Shown here piece by piece: positions 23,844 to 35,927 of a stretch of DNA of 64,000 nucleotides. The translations under genes and the position numbers were made by a program. How positions within the stretch are numbered: the first letter of the stretch is position 1; each line of letters begins with the position of its first letter. The stretch is from Nematostella vectensis (Eukaryota > Cnidaria > Anthozoa > Actiniaria > Edwardsiidae), in NCBI RefSeq assembly GCF_932526225.1, contig NC_064045.1:1116001-1180000 (forward strand). Direction: 5' to 3'. The notes beneath the pieces are model-generated. The model was not told where the DNA came from, did not search any database, and was given only the letters and a program-made list of their open reading frames with translations.

Positions 23844-24774
23844 GAGTCTCCAGAGGGACTTTGAAGGCTGTTCCAAAAATGTGCTTATTATACATGTACG
23901 ACCTACTTTGGGTTTAGAAGTTTGTGAGAAGTCATTGAATATCTTATTCGATTTTGATTTATCTGGTGTACTGACTAGTCCTGGTGCAGGTGCCAATGGC
24001 CAGATTAGAAGAGTTCTGGGCTCTTGTCAAAGTCGTATTCGTTTTTTATTTTTCGGTGCATTGAATAGTCCACATGGTGTTCTTTGTTAAAGGTAAGTCT
24101 CAAAACTTCTGGGTTGGACCGCATATGGTACTTCTAAGAGCCTCTCGAGAGAACCAGCCTTATCTAGATTTTTTTGGTCCGTCCTGTCACGCCCAGGGCA
24201 TGCACAAACACGTGTTGGCCGCACCCACCATCACTTTTGTAATGGTCCCTCTTCCTTATCACAAGTCTGGTACTCTTAACATTATGTGGTGTCATGGAGT
24301 AATGTACTCTTACATGAGAGAGAAAGCGTCTTTTGTTTTAATTTTATATTGAAACCTGTGTCAACAGGTGTAAAGTGTATTAACACTAGCTTTACACCTG
24401 TAAAATATCAGCAACTATATGTGATAGAAGTGGCTGGCGTAAAGACAGCTTGGCTTGCTTGAATCTCTGCCTTGTATTTGGATAGAACTAGTTCTTTGAT
24501 CTCGAACGGGTAAAGGGGCCCATGCAGGCTATTTTTTTTCACGATATACACCTTATAATTATAATTGATGTCCACCGCAATCCCTGCTTCCTAAAGTTAG
24601 AGCCTAGTGCACCACTGGAGTCCAATGGACACCGAGAAATTTAAAAATGCATACTGCTAGTTTTGCCGCTGTTAATTTAACATATACCATTGTCTGGTCT
24701 TGCAAATAAATAATAAGAGATACTTTATACATTTCAATATATACAGAAATACTTTATATATTAATATAATATAA
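23844..24774 (+). repeat. Unit 23, class A with private changes
   Basis: L2 unit with 'cttattcgattttg', 'ttaaaggtaag' and 'cgtgttggcc'. Its 3' half is of the 'ggatag', 'ttaacatat' type. It links the D/A-prime block to the dimer block that follows. Confidence 0.92.
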
Positions 24775-27700
24775 GAGTCTCCAGAGGGACTTTGAAGGCT
24801 GTTCCAAAAATGTGCTTATTATACATGTACGACCTACTTTGGGTTTAGAAGTTTGTGAGAAGTCATTGAATATCTTATTCGGTTTTGATTTATCTGGTGT
24901 ACTGACTAGTCCTGGTGCAGGTGCCAATGGCCAGATTAGAAGAGTTCTGGGCTCTTGTCAAAGTCGTATTGTTTTTTTATTTTTTCGGTGTATTGAATAG
25001 TCCACATGGTGTTCTTTGTTAAAGGGAAGTCTCAAAACTTCTGGGTTGGACCGCATATGGTACTTCTAAGAGCCTCTCGAGAGAACAAGCCTTATCTAGA
25101 TTTTTTTGGTCCGTCCTCTCACGCCCAGGGCATGCACAAACACGTGTGGGCCGCACCCACCATCACTTTTGTAATGGTCCCTCTTCCTTATCACAAGTCT
25201 GGTACTCTTAACATTATGTGGTGTCATGGAGTAATGTACTCTTACATGAGAGAGAAAGCGTCTTTTGTTTTAATTTTATATTGAAACCTGTGTCAACAGG
25301 TGTAAAGTGTATTAACACTAGCTTTACACCTGTAAAATATTAACAACTATCTGTGATAGAAGTGGCTGGCGTAATGACAGATTGGCTTGCTTGAATCTCT
25401 GCCTTGTATTTGGATAGAACTAGTTCTTTGATCTCGAACGGGTAAAGGGGCCCATGCAGGTTATTTTTTTTCACGATATACACCTTATAATTATAATTGA
25501 TGTCCATCGCAATCCCTGCTTCCTAAAGTTAGAGCCTAGTGCACCACTGGAGTCTAATGGACTCCGAGAAATTTAAAAATGCATACTGCTAGTTTTGCCG
25601 CTGTTAATTTATCATATACCATTGTCTGGTCTCGCAAATAAATAATAAGAGATACATTATATATTTCAATATATACTGAAATACTTTATATATTAATATA
25701 ATATAAGAGTCTCCAGAGGGACTTTGAAGGCTGTTCCAAAACTGTGCTTATTATACATGTACGACCTACTTTGGGTTTAGAAGTTTGTGAGAAGTCATTG
25801 AATATCTTATTCGGTTTTGATTCTCTGGTTACTGACAAGTCCTGGTGCAGGTGCTAATGGCCAGATTAGAAGAGTTCTGGGCTCTTGTCAAAGTCGTATT
25901 CGTTTTTTTTTTCTGTGTTTTGAATAGTCCACATGGTGTTCTTTGTTGAAGGGAAGTCTCAAAACTTCTGGGTTGGACCGCATGTGGTACTTCTAAGAGC
26001 CTCTCGAGAGAACAAGCCTTATCTAGATTTTTTTGGTCCGTCCTGTCACGCCCAGGGCATGCACAAACACGTGTGGGCACCAACCCCTATCACTTTTGAA
26101 ATGGTCCTTCTTCCCTATCACAAGTCTGCTACTCATAACATTATGTGGTGTCATGGAGTAATGTACTCTAACATGAGAGAGAAAGCGTCTTTTGTTTTAA
26201 TTTTATATTGAAATCTGTGTCAACAGGTGTAAAGTGTATTAACACTAGCTTTACACCTGTAAAATATCAGCAACTATCTGTGATAGAAGTGGCTGGCGTA
26301 ATGACAGCTTGGCTTGCTTGAATCTCTGCCTTGTATTTGGCTAGAACTAGTTCTTTGATCTCGAACGGGTAAAGGGGCCCATGCAGGTTATTTTTTTTCA
26401 CGATATACACCTTATAATTATAATTGATGTCCATCGCAATCCCTGCTTCCTAAAGTTAGAGCCTAGTGCACCACTGGAGTCCAATGGACTCCGTGAAATT
26501 TAAAAATTCATACTGCTAGTTTTGCCGCTGTTAATTTAACATATACCATTGTCTGGTCTTGCAAATAAATAATAAGAGATACTTTATACATTTCAATATA
26601 TACAGAAATACTTTATATATTAATATAATATAAGAGTCTCCAGAGGGACTTTGAAGGCTGTTCCAAAAATGTGCTTATTATACATGTACGACCTACTTTG
26701 GGTTTAGAAGTTTGTGAGAAGTCATTGAATATCTTATTCGGTTTTGATTTATCTGGTGTACTGACTAGTCCTGGTGCAGGTGCCAATGGCCAGATTAGAA
26801 GAGTTCTGGGCTCTTGTCAAAGTCGTATTGGTTTTTTATTTTTTCGGTGTATTGAATAGTCCACATGGTGTTCTTTGTTAAAGGGAAGTCTCAAAACTTC
26901 TGGGTTGGACCGCATATGGTACTTCTAAGAGCCTCTCGAGAGAACAAGCCTTATCTAGATTTTTTTGGTCCGTCCTCTCACGCCCAGGGCATGCACAAAC
27001 ACGTGTGGGCCGCACCCACCATCACTTTTGTAATGGTCCCTCTTCCTTATCACAAGTCTGGTACTCTTAACATTATGTGGTGTCATGGAGTAATGTACTC
27101 TTACATGAGAGAGAAAGCGTCTTTTGTTTTCATTTTATATTGAAACCTGTGTCAACAGGTGTAAAGTGTATTAACACTAGCTTTACACCTGTAAAATATT
27201 AACAACTATCTGTGATAGAAGTGGCTGGCGTAATGACAGCTTGGCTTGCTTGAATCTCTGCCTTGTATTTGGATAGAACTAGTTCTTTGATCTCGAACGG
27301 GTAAAAGGGCCCATGCAGGTTATTTTTTTTCACGATATACACCTTATAATTATAATTGATGTCCATCGCAATCCCTGCTTCCTAAAGTTAGAGCCTAGTG
27401 CACCACTGGAGTCTAATGGACTCCGAGAAATTTAAAAATGCATACTGCTAGTTTTGCCGCTGTTAATTTATCATATACCATTGTCTGGTCTCGCAAATAA
27501 ATAATAAGAGATACATTATATATTTCAATATATACAGAAATACTTTATATATTAATATAATATAAGAGTCTCCAGAGGGACTTTGAAGGCTGTTCCAAAA
27601 CTGTGCTTATTATACATGTACGACCTACTTTGGGTTTAAAAGTTTGTGAGAAGTCATTGAATATCTTATTCTGTTTTGATTCTCTGGTTACTGACAAGTC

Positions 27701-30354
27701 CTGGTGCAGGTGCTAATGGCCAGATTAGAAGAGTTCTGGGCTCTTGTCAAAGTCGTATTCGTTTTTTTTTTCTGTGTTTTGAATAGTCCACATGGTGTTC
27801 TTTGTTGAAGGGAAGTCTCAAAACTTCTGGGTTGGACCGCATGTGGTACTTCTAAGAGCCTCTCGAGAGAACAAGCTATATCTAGATTTTTTTGGTCCGT
27901 CCTGTCACGCCCAGGGCATGCACAAACACGTGTGGGCACCAACCCCTATCACTTTTGTAATGGTCCTTCTTCCCTATCACAAGTCTGCTACTCATAACAT
28001 TATGTGGTGTCATGGAGTAATGTACTCTTACATGAGAGAGAAAGCGTCTTTTGTTTTAATTTTATATTGAAATCTGTGTCAACAGGTGTAAAGTGTATTA
28101 ACACTAGCTTTACACCTGTAAAATATCAGCAACTATCTGTGATAGAAGTGGCTGGCGTAATGACAGCTTGGCTTGCTTGAATCTCTGCCTTGTATTTGGC
28201 TAGAACTAGTTCTTTGATCTCGAACGGGTAAAGGGGCCCATGCAGGTTATTTTTTTTCACGATATACACCTTATAATTATAATTGATGTCCATCGCAATC
28301 CCTGCTTCCTAAAGTTAGAGCCTAGTGCACCACTGGTGTCCAATGGACTCCGTGAAATTTAAAAATTCATACTGCTAGTTTTGCCGCTGTTAATTTAACA
28401 TATACCATTGTCTGGTCTTGCAAATAAATAATAAGAGATACTTTATACATTTCAATATATACAGAAATACTTTATATATTAATATAATATAAGAGTCTCC
28501 AGAGGGACTTTGAAGGCTGTTCCAAAAATGTGCTTATTATACATGTACGACCTACTTTGGGTTTAGAAGTTTGTGAGAAGTCATTGAATATCTTATTCGG
28601 TTTTGATTTATCTGGTGTACTGACTAGTCCTGGTGCAGGTGCCAATGGCCAGATTAGAAGAGTTCTGGGCTCTTGTCAAAGTCGTATTCGTTTTTTTTTT
28701 TCTGTGTTTTGAATAGTCCACATGGTGTTCTTTGTTGAAGGGAAGTCTCAAAACTTCTGGGTTGGACCGCATGTGGTACTTCTAAGAGCCTCTCGAGAGA
28801 ACAAGCCTTATCTAGATTTTTTTGGTCCGTCCTGTCACGCCCAGGGCATGCACAAACACGTGTGGGCACCAACCCCTATCACTTTTGTAATGGTCCTTCT
28901 TCCCTATCACAAGTCTGCTACTCATAACATTATGTGGTGTCATAGAGTAATGTACTCTAACATGAGAGAGAAAGCGTCTTTTGTTTTCATTTTATATTGA
29001 AACCTGTGTCAACAGGTGTAAAGTGTATTAACACTAGCTTTACACCTGTAAAATATCAGCAACTATCTGTGATAGAAGTGGCTGGCGTAATGACAGCTTG
29101 GCTTGCTTGAATCTCTGCCTTGTATTTGGCTAGAACTAGTTCTTTGATCTCGAACGGGTAAAGGGGCCCATGCAGGTTATTTTTTTTCACGATATACACC
29201 TTATAATTATAATTGATGTCCACCGCAATCCCTGCTTCCTAAAGTTAGAGCCTAGTGCACCACTGGAGTCCAATGGACACCGAGAAATTTAAAAATGCAT
29301 ACTGCTAGTTTTGCCGCTGTTAATTTAACATATACCATTGTCTGGTCTTGCAAATAAATAATAAGAGATACTTTATACATTTCAATATATACAGAAATAC
29401 TTTATATATTAATATAATATAAGAGTCTCCAGAGGGACTTTGAAGGCTGTTCCAAAAATGTGCTTATTATACATGTACGACCTACTTTGGGTTTAGAAGT
29501 TTGTGAGAAGTCATTGAATATCTTATTCGGTTTTGATTTATCTGGTGTACTGACTAGTCCTGGTGCAGGTGCCAATGGCCAGATTAGAAGAGTTCTGGGC
29601 TCTTGTCAAAGTCGTATTCGTTTTTTATTTTTTCGGTGTATTGAATAGTCCACATGGTGTTCTTTGTTAAAGGGAAGTCTCAAAACTTCTGGGTTGGACC
29701 GCATATGGTACTTCTAAGAGCCTCTCGAGAGAACAAGCCTTATCTAGATTTTTTTGGTCCGTCCTCTCACGCCCAGGGCATGCACAAACACGTGTGGGCC
29801 GCACCCACCATCACTTTTGTAATGGTCCCTCTTCCTTATCACAAGTCTGGTACTCTTAACATTATGTGGTGTCATGGAGTAATGTACTCTTACATGAGAG
29901 AGAAAGCGTCTTTTGTTTTCATTTTATATTGAAACCTGTGTCAACAGGTGTAAAGTGTATTAACACTAGCTTTACACCTGTAAAATATTAACAACTATCT
30001 GTGATAGAAGTGGCTGGCGTAATGACAGCTTGGCTTGCTTGAATCTCTGCCTTGTATTTGGATAGAACTAGTTCTTTGATCTCGAACGGGTAAAGGGGCC
30101 CATGCAGGTTATTTTTTTTCACGATATACACCTTATAATTATAATTGATGTCCATCGCAATCCCTGCTTCCTAAAGTTAGAGCCTAGTGCACCACTGGAG
30201 TCTAATGGACTCCGAGAAATTTAAAAATGCATACTGCTAGTTTTGCCGCTGTTAATTTATCATATACCATTGTCTGGTCTCGCAAATAAATAATAAGAGA
30301 TACATTATATATTTCAATATATACAGAAATACTTTATATATTAATATAATATAA
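24775..30354 (+). repeat. Units 24-29, dimeric higher-order repeat
   Basis: An A-type unit with the private spelling 'gtcctctcacg' (units 24, 26, 29) alternates with a class B unit followed by 'gaaatctgtgtc' (units 25, 27, and 30 beyond). The A-type units start at 24775, 26634 and 29423, spacings of 1859 and 2789 bp. The extra unit is unit 28 (28493-29422), a hybrid with an L2 left part and class B right part. The period is therefore two units, with one extra unit between the second and third repeat. Confidence 0.92.
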
Positions 30355-33300
30355 GAGTCTCCAGAGGGACTTTGAAGGCTGTTCCAAAACTGTGCTTATT
30401 ATACATGTACAACCTACTTTGGGTTTAGAAGTTTGTGAGAAGTCATTGAATATCTTTTTCGGTTTTGATTCTCTGGTTACTGACAAGTCCTGGTGCAGGT
30501 GCTAATGGCCAGATTAGAAGAGTTCTGGGCTCTTGTCAAAGTCGTATTCGGTTTTTTTTTCTGTGTTTTGAATAGTCCACATGGTGTTCTTTGTTGAAGG
30601 GAAGTCTAAAAACTTCTGGGTTGGACCGCATGTGGTACTTCTAAGAGCCTCTCGAGAGAACAAGCCTTATCTAGATTTTTTTGGTCCGTCCTGTCACGCC
30701 CAGGGCATGCACAAACACGTGTGGGCACCAACCCCTATCACTTTTGTAATGGTCCTTCTTCCCTATCACAAGTCTTCTACTCATAACATTATGTGGTGTC
30801 ATGGAGTAATGTACTCTAACATGAGAGAGAAAGCGTCTTTTGCTTTAATTTTATATTGAAATCTGTGTCAACAGGTGTAAAGTGTATTAACACTAGCTTT
30901 ACACCTGTAAAATATCAGCAACTATCTGTGATAGAAGTGGCTGGCGTAATGACAGCTTGGCTTGCTTGAATCTCTGCCTTGTATTTGGCTAGAACTAGTT
31001 CTTTGATCTCGAACGGGTAAAGGAGCCCATGCAGGTTATTTTTTTTCACGATATACACCTTATAATTATAATTGATGTCCATCGCAATCCCTGCTTCCTA
31101 AAGTTAGAGCCTAGTGCACCACTGGAGTCCAATGGACTCCGTGAAATTTAAAAATTCATACTGCTAGTTTTGCCGCTGTTAATTTAACATATACCATTGT
31201 CTGGTCTTGCAAATAAATAATAAGAGATACTTTATACATTTCAATATATACAGAAATACTTTATATATTAATATAATATAAGAGTCTCCAGAGGGACTTT
31301 GAAGGCTGTTCCAAAAATGTGCTTATTATACATGTACGACCTACTTTGGGTTTAGAAGTTTGTGAGAAGTCATTGAATATCTTATTCGGTTTTGATTTAT
31401 CTGGTGTACTGACTAGTCCTGGTGCAGGTGCCAATGGCCAGATTAGAAGAGTTCTGGGCTCTTGTCAAAGTCGTATTCGTTTTTTATTTTTCGGTGTATT
31501 TAATAGTCCACATTGTGTTCTTTGTTAAAGGGAAGTCTCAAAACTTCTGGGTTGGACCGCATATGGTACTTCTAAGAGCCTCTCGAGAGAACCAGCCTTA
31601 TCTAGATTTTTTTGGTCCGTCATGTCACGCCCAGGGCATGCACAAACACGTGTGGGCCGCACCCACCTTCACTTTTGTAATGGTCCCTCTTCCTTATCAC
31701 AAGTCTGGTACTCTTAACATTATGTGGTGTCATGGAGTAATGTACTCTTACATGAGAGAGAAAGCGTCTTTTGTTTTAATTTTATATTGAAACCTGTGTC
31801 AACAGGTGTAAAGTGTATTAACACTAGCTTTACACCTATAAAATATCAACAACTATCTGTGATAGAAGTGGCTGGCGTAATGACAGCTTGGCTTGCTTGA
31901 ATCTGCCTTGTATTTGGCTAGAACTAGTTCTTTGATCTCGAACGGGTAAAGGGGCCCATGCAGGTTATTTTTTTTCACGATATACACCTTATAATTATAA
32001 TTGATGTCCATCGCAATCCCTGCTTCCTAAAGTTAGAGCCTAGTGCACCACTGGAGTCCAATGGACTCCGAGAAATTTAAAAATGCATACTGCTAGTTTT
32101 GCCGCTGTTAATTTATCATATACCATTGTCTGGTCTCGCAAATAAATAATAAGAGATACATTATATATTTCAATATATACAGAAATACTTTATATATTAA
32201 TATAATATAAGAGTCTCCAGAGGGACTTTGAAGGCTGTTCCAAAACTGTGCTTATTATACATGTACGACCTACTTTGGGTTTAGAAGTTTGTGAGAAGTC
32301 ATTGAATATCTTATTCGGTTTTGATTTATCTGGTGTACTGACTAGTCCTGGTGCAGGTGCCAATGACCAGATTAGAAGAGTTCTGGGCTCTTGTCAAAGT
32401 CGTATTCGTTTTTTATTTTTCGGTGTATTGAATAGTCCACATGGTGTTCTTTGTTAAAGGGAAGTCACAAAACTTCTGGGTTGGACCGCATATGATACTT
32501 CTAAGAGCCTCTCGAAAGAACCAGCCTTATCTAGATTTTTTTGGTCCGTCCTGTCACGCCCAGGGCATGCACAAACACGTGTGGGCCGCACCCACCATCA
32601 CTTTTGTAATGATCCCTCTTCCTTATCACAAGTCTGGTACTCTTAACATTATGTGGTGTCATGGAGTAATGTACTCTTACATGAGAGAGAAAGCGTCTTT
32701 TGTTTTAATTTTATATTGAAACCTGTGTCAACAGGTGTAAAGTGTATTAACACTAGCTTTACACCTATAAAATATCAACAACTATCTGTGATAGAAGTGG
32801 CTGGCGTAATGACAGCTTGGCTTGCTTGAATCTGCCTTGTATTTGGCTAGAACTAGTTCTTTGATCTCGAACGGGTAAAGGGGCCCATGCAGGTTTTGTT
32901 TTTTCACGCTATACACCTTATAATTATAATTGATGTCCATCGCAATCCCTGCTTCCTAAAGTTAGAGCCTAGTGCACCACTGGAGTCCAATGGACTCCGA
33001 GAAATTTAAAAATTCATACTGCTAGTTTTGCCGCTGTTAATTTAACATATACCATTGTCTGGTCTTGCAAATAAATAATAAGAGATATTTTATACATTTC
33101 AATATATACAGAAATACTTTGTATATTAATATAATATAAGAGTCTCCAGAGGGACTTTGAAGGCTGTTCCAAAAATGTGCTTATTATACATGTACGACCT
33201 ACTTTGGGTTTAGAAGTTTGTCAGAAGTCATTGAATATCTTATTCGGTTTTGATTTATCTGGTGTACTGACTAGTCCTGGTGCAGGTGCCAATGGCCAGA

Positions 33301-34071
33301 TTAGAAGAGTTCTGGGCTCTTGTCAAAGTCGTATTAGTTTTTTTATTTTTCGGTGTATTGAATAGTCCACATAGTGTTCTTTGTTGAAGGGAAGTCTCAA
33401 AACTTCTGGGTTGGACCGCATATGGTACTTCTAAGAGCCTCTCGAGAGAACAAGCCTTATCTAGATTTTTTTGGTCAGTCCTGTCACGCGCAGGGCATGC
33501 ACAAACACGTGTGGGCCTCACCCCCCATCACTTTTGTAATGGTCCCTCTTCCTTATCACAAGTCTGCTACTCATAACATTATGTGGTGTCATGGAGTAAT
33601 GTACTCTTACATGAGAGAGAAAGCGTCTTTTGTTTTAATTTTATATTGAAACCTGAGTCAACAGGTGTAAAGTGTATTAACACTAGCTTTACACCTGTAA
33701 AATATTAACAACTATCTGTGATAGAAGTGGCTGGCGTAATGACAGCTTGGCTTGCTTGAATCTCTGCCTTGTATTTGGATAGAACTAGTTCTTTGATCTC
33801 GAACGGGTAAAGGGGCCCATGCAGGTTATTTTTTTTCACGATATACACCTTATAATTATAATTGATGTCCATCGCAATCCCTGCTTCCTAAAGTTAGAGC
33901 CTAGTGCACCACTGGAGTCTAATGGACTCCGAGAAATTTAAAAATGCATACTGCTAGTTTTGCCGCTGTTAATTTATCATATACCATTGTCTGGTCTCGC
34001 AAATAAATAATAAGAGATACATTATATATTTCAATATATACAGAAATACTTTATATATTAATATAATATAA
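30355..34071 (+). repeat. Units 30-33, tetrameric higher-order repeat, copy 1
   Basis: Order is B ('atctttttcgg', 'ttgctttaat'), A ('ccgtcatgtcacg', 'ccaccttc'), A-prime ('aatgaccag', 'gtcacaaaac', 'cgaaagaacc', 'gtaatgatccc', 'cacgctatac'), D ('ggtcagtcctg'). Each unit start recurs 3717 bp later: 30355/34072, 31282/34999, 32211/35928, 33140/36857. Unit 31 has private 'attTaatagtccacattgtg' changes that remove the start of the 92-codon frame. Confidence 0.94.
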
Positions 34072-34998
34072 GAGTCTCCAGAGGGACTTTGAAGGCTGTT
34101 CCAAAACTGTGCTTATTATACATGTACGACCTACTTTGGGTTTAGAAGTTTGTGAGAAGTCATTGAATATCTTTTTCGGTTTTGATTCTCTGGTTACTGA
34201 CAAGTCCTGGTGCAGGTGCTAATGGCCAGATTAGAAGAGTTCTGGGCTCTTGTCAAAGTCGTATTCGTTTTTTTTTTCTGTGTTTTGAATAGTCCACATG
34301 GTGTTCTTTGTTGAAGGGAAGTCTCAAAACTTCTGGGTTGGACCGCATGTGGTACTTCTAAGAGCCTCTCGAGAGAACAAGCCTTATCTAGATTTTTTTG
34401 GTCCGTCCTGTCACGCCCAGGGCATGCACAAACACGTGTGGGCACCAACCCCTATCACTTTTGTAATGGTCCTTCTTCCCTATCACAAGTCTGCTACTCA
34501 TAACATTATGTGGTGTCATGGAGTAATGTACTCTAACATGAGAGAGAAAGCGTCTTTTGCTTTAATTTTATGTTGAAATCTGTGTCAACAGGTGTAAAGT
34601 GTATTAACACTAGCTTTACACCTGTAAAATATCAGCAACTATCTGTGATAGAAGTGGCTGGCGTAATGACAGCTTGGCTTGCTTGAATCTCTGCCTTGTA
34701 TTTGGCTAGAACTAGTTCTTTGATCTCGAACGGGTAAAGGGGCCCATGCAGGTTATTTTTTTTCACGATATACACCTTATAATTATAATTGATGTCCATC
34801 GCAATCCCTGCTTCCTAAAGTTAGAGCCTAGTGCACCACTGGAGTCCAATGGACTCCGTGAAATTTAAAAATTCATACTGCTAGTTTTGCCGCTGTTAAT
34901 TTAACATATACCATTGTCTGGTCTTGCAAATAAATAATAAGAGATACTTTATACATTTCAATATATACAGAAATACTTTATATATTAATATAATATAA

Positions 34999-35927
34999 GA
35001 GTCTCCAGAGGGACTTTGAAGGCTGTTCCAAAAATGTGCTTATTATACATGTACGACCTACTTTGGGTTTAGAAGTTTGTGAGAAGTCATTGAATATCTT
35101 ATTCGGTTTTGATTTATCTGGTGTACTGACTAGTCCTGGTGCAGGTGCCAATGGCCAGATTAGAAGAGTTCTGGGCTCTTGTCAAAGTCGTATTCGTTTT
35201 TTATTTTTCGGTGTATTGAATAGTCCACATGGTGTTCTTTGTTAAAGGGAAGTCTCAAAACTTCTGGGTTGGACCGCATATGGTACTTCTAAGAGCCTCT
35301 CGAGAGAACCAGCCTTATCTAGATTTTTTTGGTCCGTCATGTCACGCCCAGGGCATGCACAAACACGTGTGGGCCGCACCCACCTTCACTTTTGTAATGG
35401 TCCCTCTTCCTTATCACAAGTCTGGTACTCTTAACATTATGTGGTGTCATGGAGTAATGTACTCTTACATGAGAGAGAAAGCGTCTTTTGTTTTAATTTT
35501 ATATTGAAACCTGTGTCAACAGGTGTAAAGTGTATTAACACTAGCTTTACACCTATAAAATATCAACAACTATCTGTGATAGAAGTGGCTGGCGTAATGA
35601 CAGCTTGGCTTGCTTGAATCTGCCTTGTATTTGGCTAGAACTAGTTCTTTGATCTCGAACGGGTAAAGGGGCCCATGCAGGTTATTTTTTTTCACGATAT
35701 ACACCTTATAATTATAATTGATGTCCATCGCAATCCCTGCTTCCTAAAGTTAGAGCCTAGTGCACCACTGGAGTCCAATGGACTCCGAGAAATTTAAAAA
35801 TGCATACTGCTAGTTTTGCCGCTGTTAATTTATCATATACCATTGTCTGGTCTCGCAAATAAATAATAAGAGATACATTATATATTTCAATATATACAGA
35901 AATACTTTATATATTAATATAATATAA
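34999..35927 (+). repeat. Reference unit (unit 35) with landmarks
   Basis: A typical 929-bp unit, used here to place internal landmarks. Palindromes: TACATGTA 35046-35053, CTCTCGAGAG 35297-35306, GCATGC 35353-35358, ACACGTGT 35363-35370 (containing the E-box CACGTG), AGAACTAGTTCT 35637-35648, TTATAATTATAA 35706-35717. Hairpins: ACCTGT/ACAGGT around a 4-base loop 35509-35524; AGGTGTAAAG/CTTTACACCT 35521-35554; GGAGTCC/GGACTCC around AAT 35770-35786. A TATA-like TATAAAA lies at 35554-35560 and a polyadenylation-like AATAAA at 35858-35863. The right 60 bases are nearly pure A+T. I found no internal sub-repeat, so the 929 bp appears to be the primary period. Confidence 0.9.
35229..35507 (+). other. 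Recurrent 92-codon open frame of the unit (probably non-coding)
   Basis: Representative of an open frame found in most units, from ATG in 'cacatggtgttc' to TGA in 'tatattgaaac'. I do not recognise the 92-residue product. It has no evident signal peptide, domain or repeat. Comparing class A (unit 4) with class B (unit 2), the differences within the frame are about ten amino-acid changing (Lys/Glu, Met/Val, Gln/Lys, Thr/Met, Pro/Thr, Thr/Pro, Pro/Leu, Gly/Ala, Leu/His, Tyr/Asn) and about two silent, so there is no sign of protein-level constraint. The start ATG is lost (ATA) in units such as 3, 8, 17, 19, 33, 39, 61 and 63. The frame is broken by T-run changes in units 10 and 14 and by an early stop in unit 51. 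The most likely reading is a chance ORF kept open because the copies are young. Confidence 0.25.

Noticed and set aside
35036-35245. 69-codon ORF in L2-type units
   Set aside because: Its ATG depends on one A/C variant ('aaaatg' versus 'aaactg'), so it is absent from many units. It overlaps the 92-codon frame out of phase and has no recognisable product.
35651-35767. Possible minus-strand Pol III promoter: B-box-like CGTTCGAGATC and A-box-like TGGTGCACTAGG
   Set aside because: Each has mismatches to the consensus, the spacing of about 100 bp is long, no tRNA fold is present, and short-form units lose the B-box-like site without other consequence.
34999-35927. Shorter internal period (for example a nucleosome-sized sub-repeat, 929 being about 5 x 186)
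   Set aside because: No internal sub-repeats are visible when the unit is compared with itself. The numerical fit alone is not evidence.
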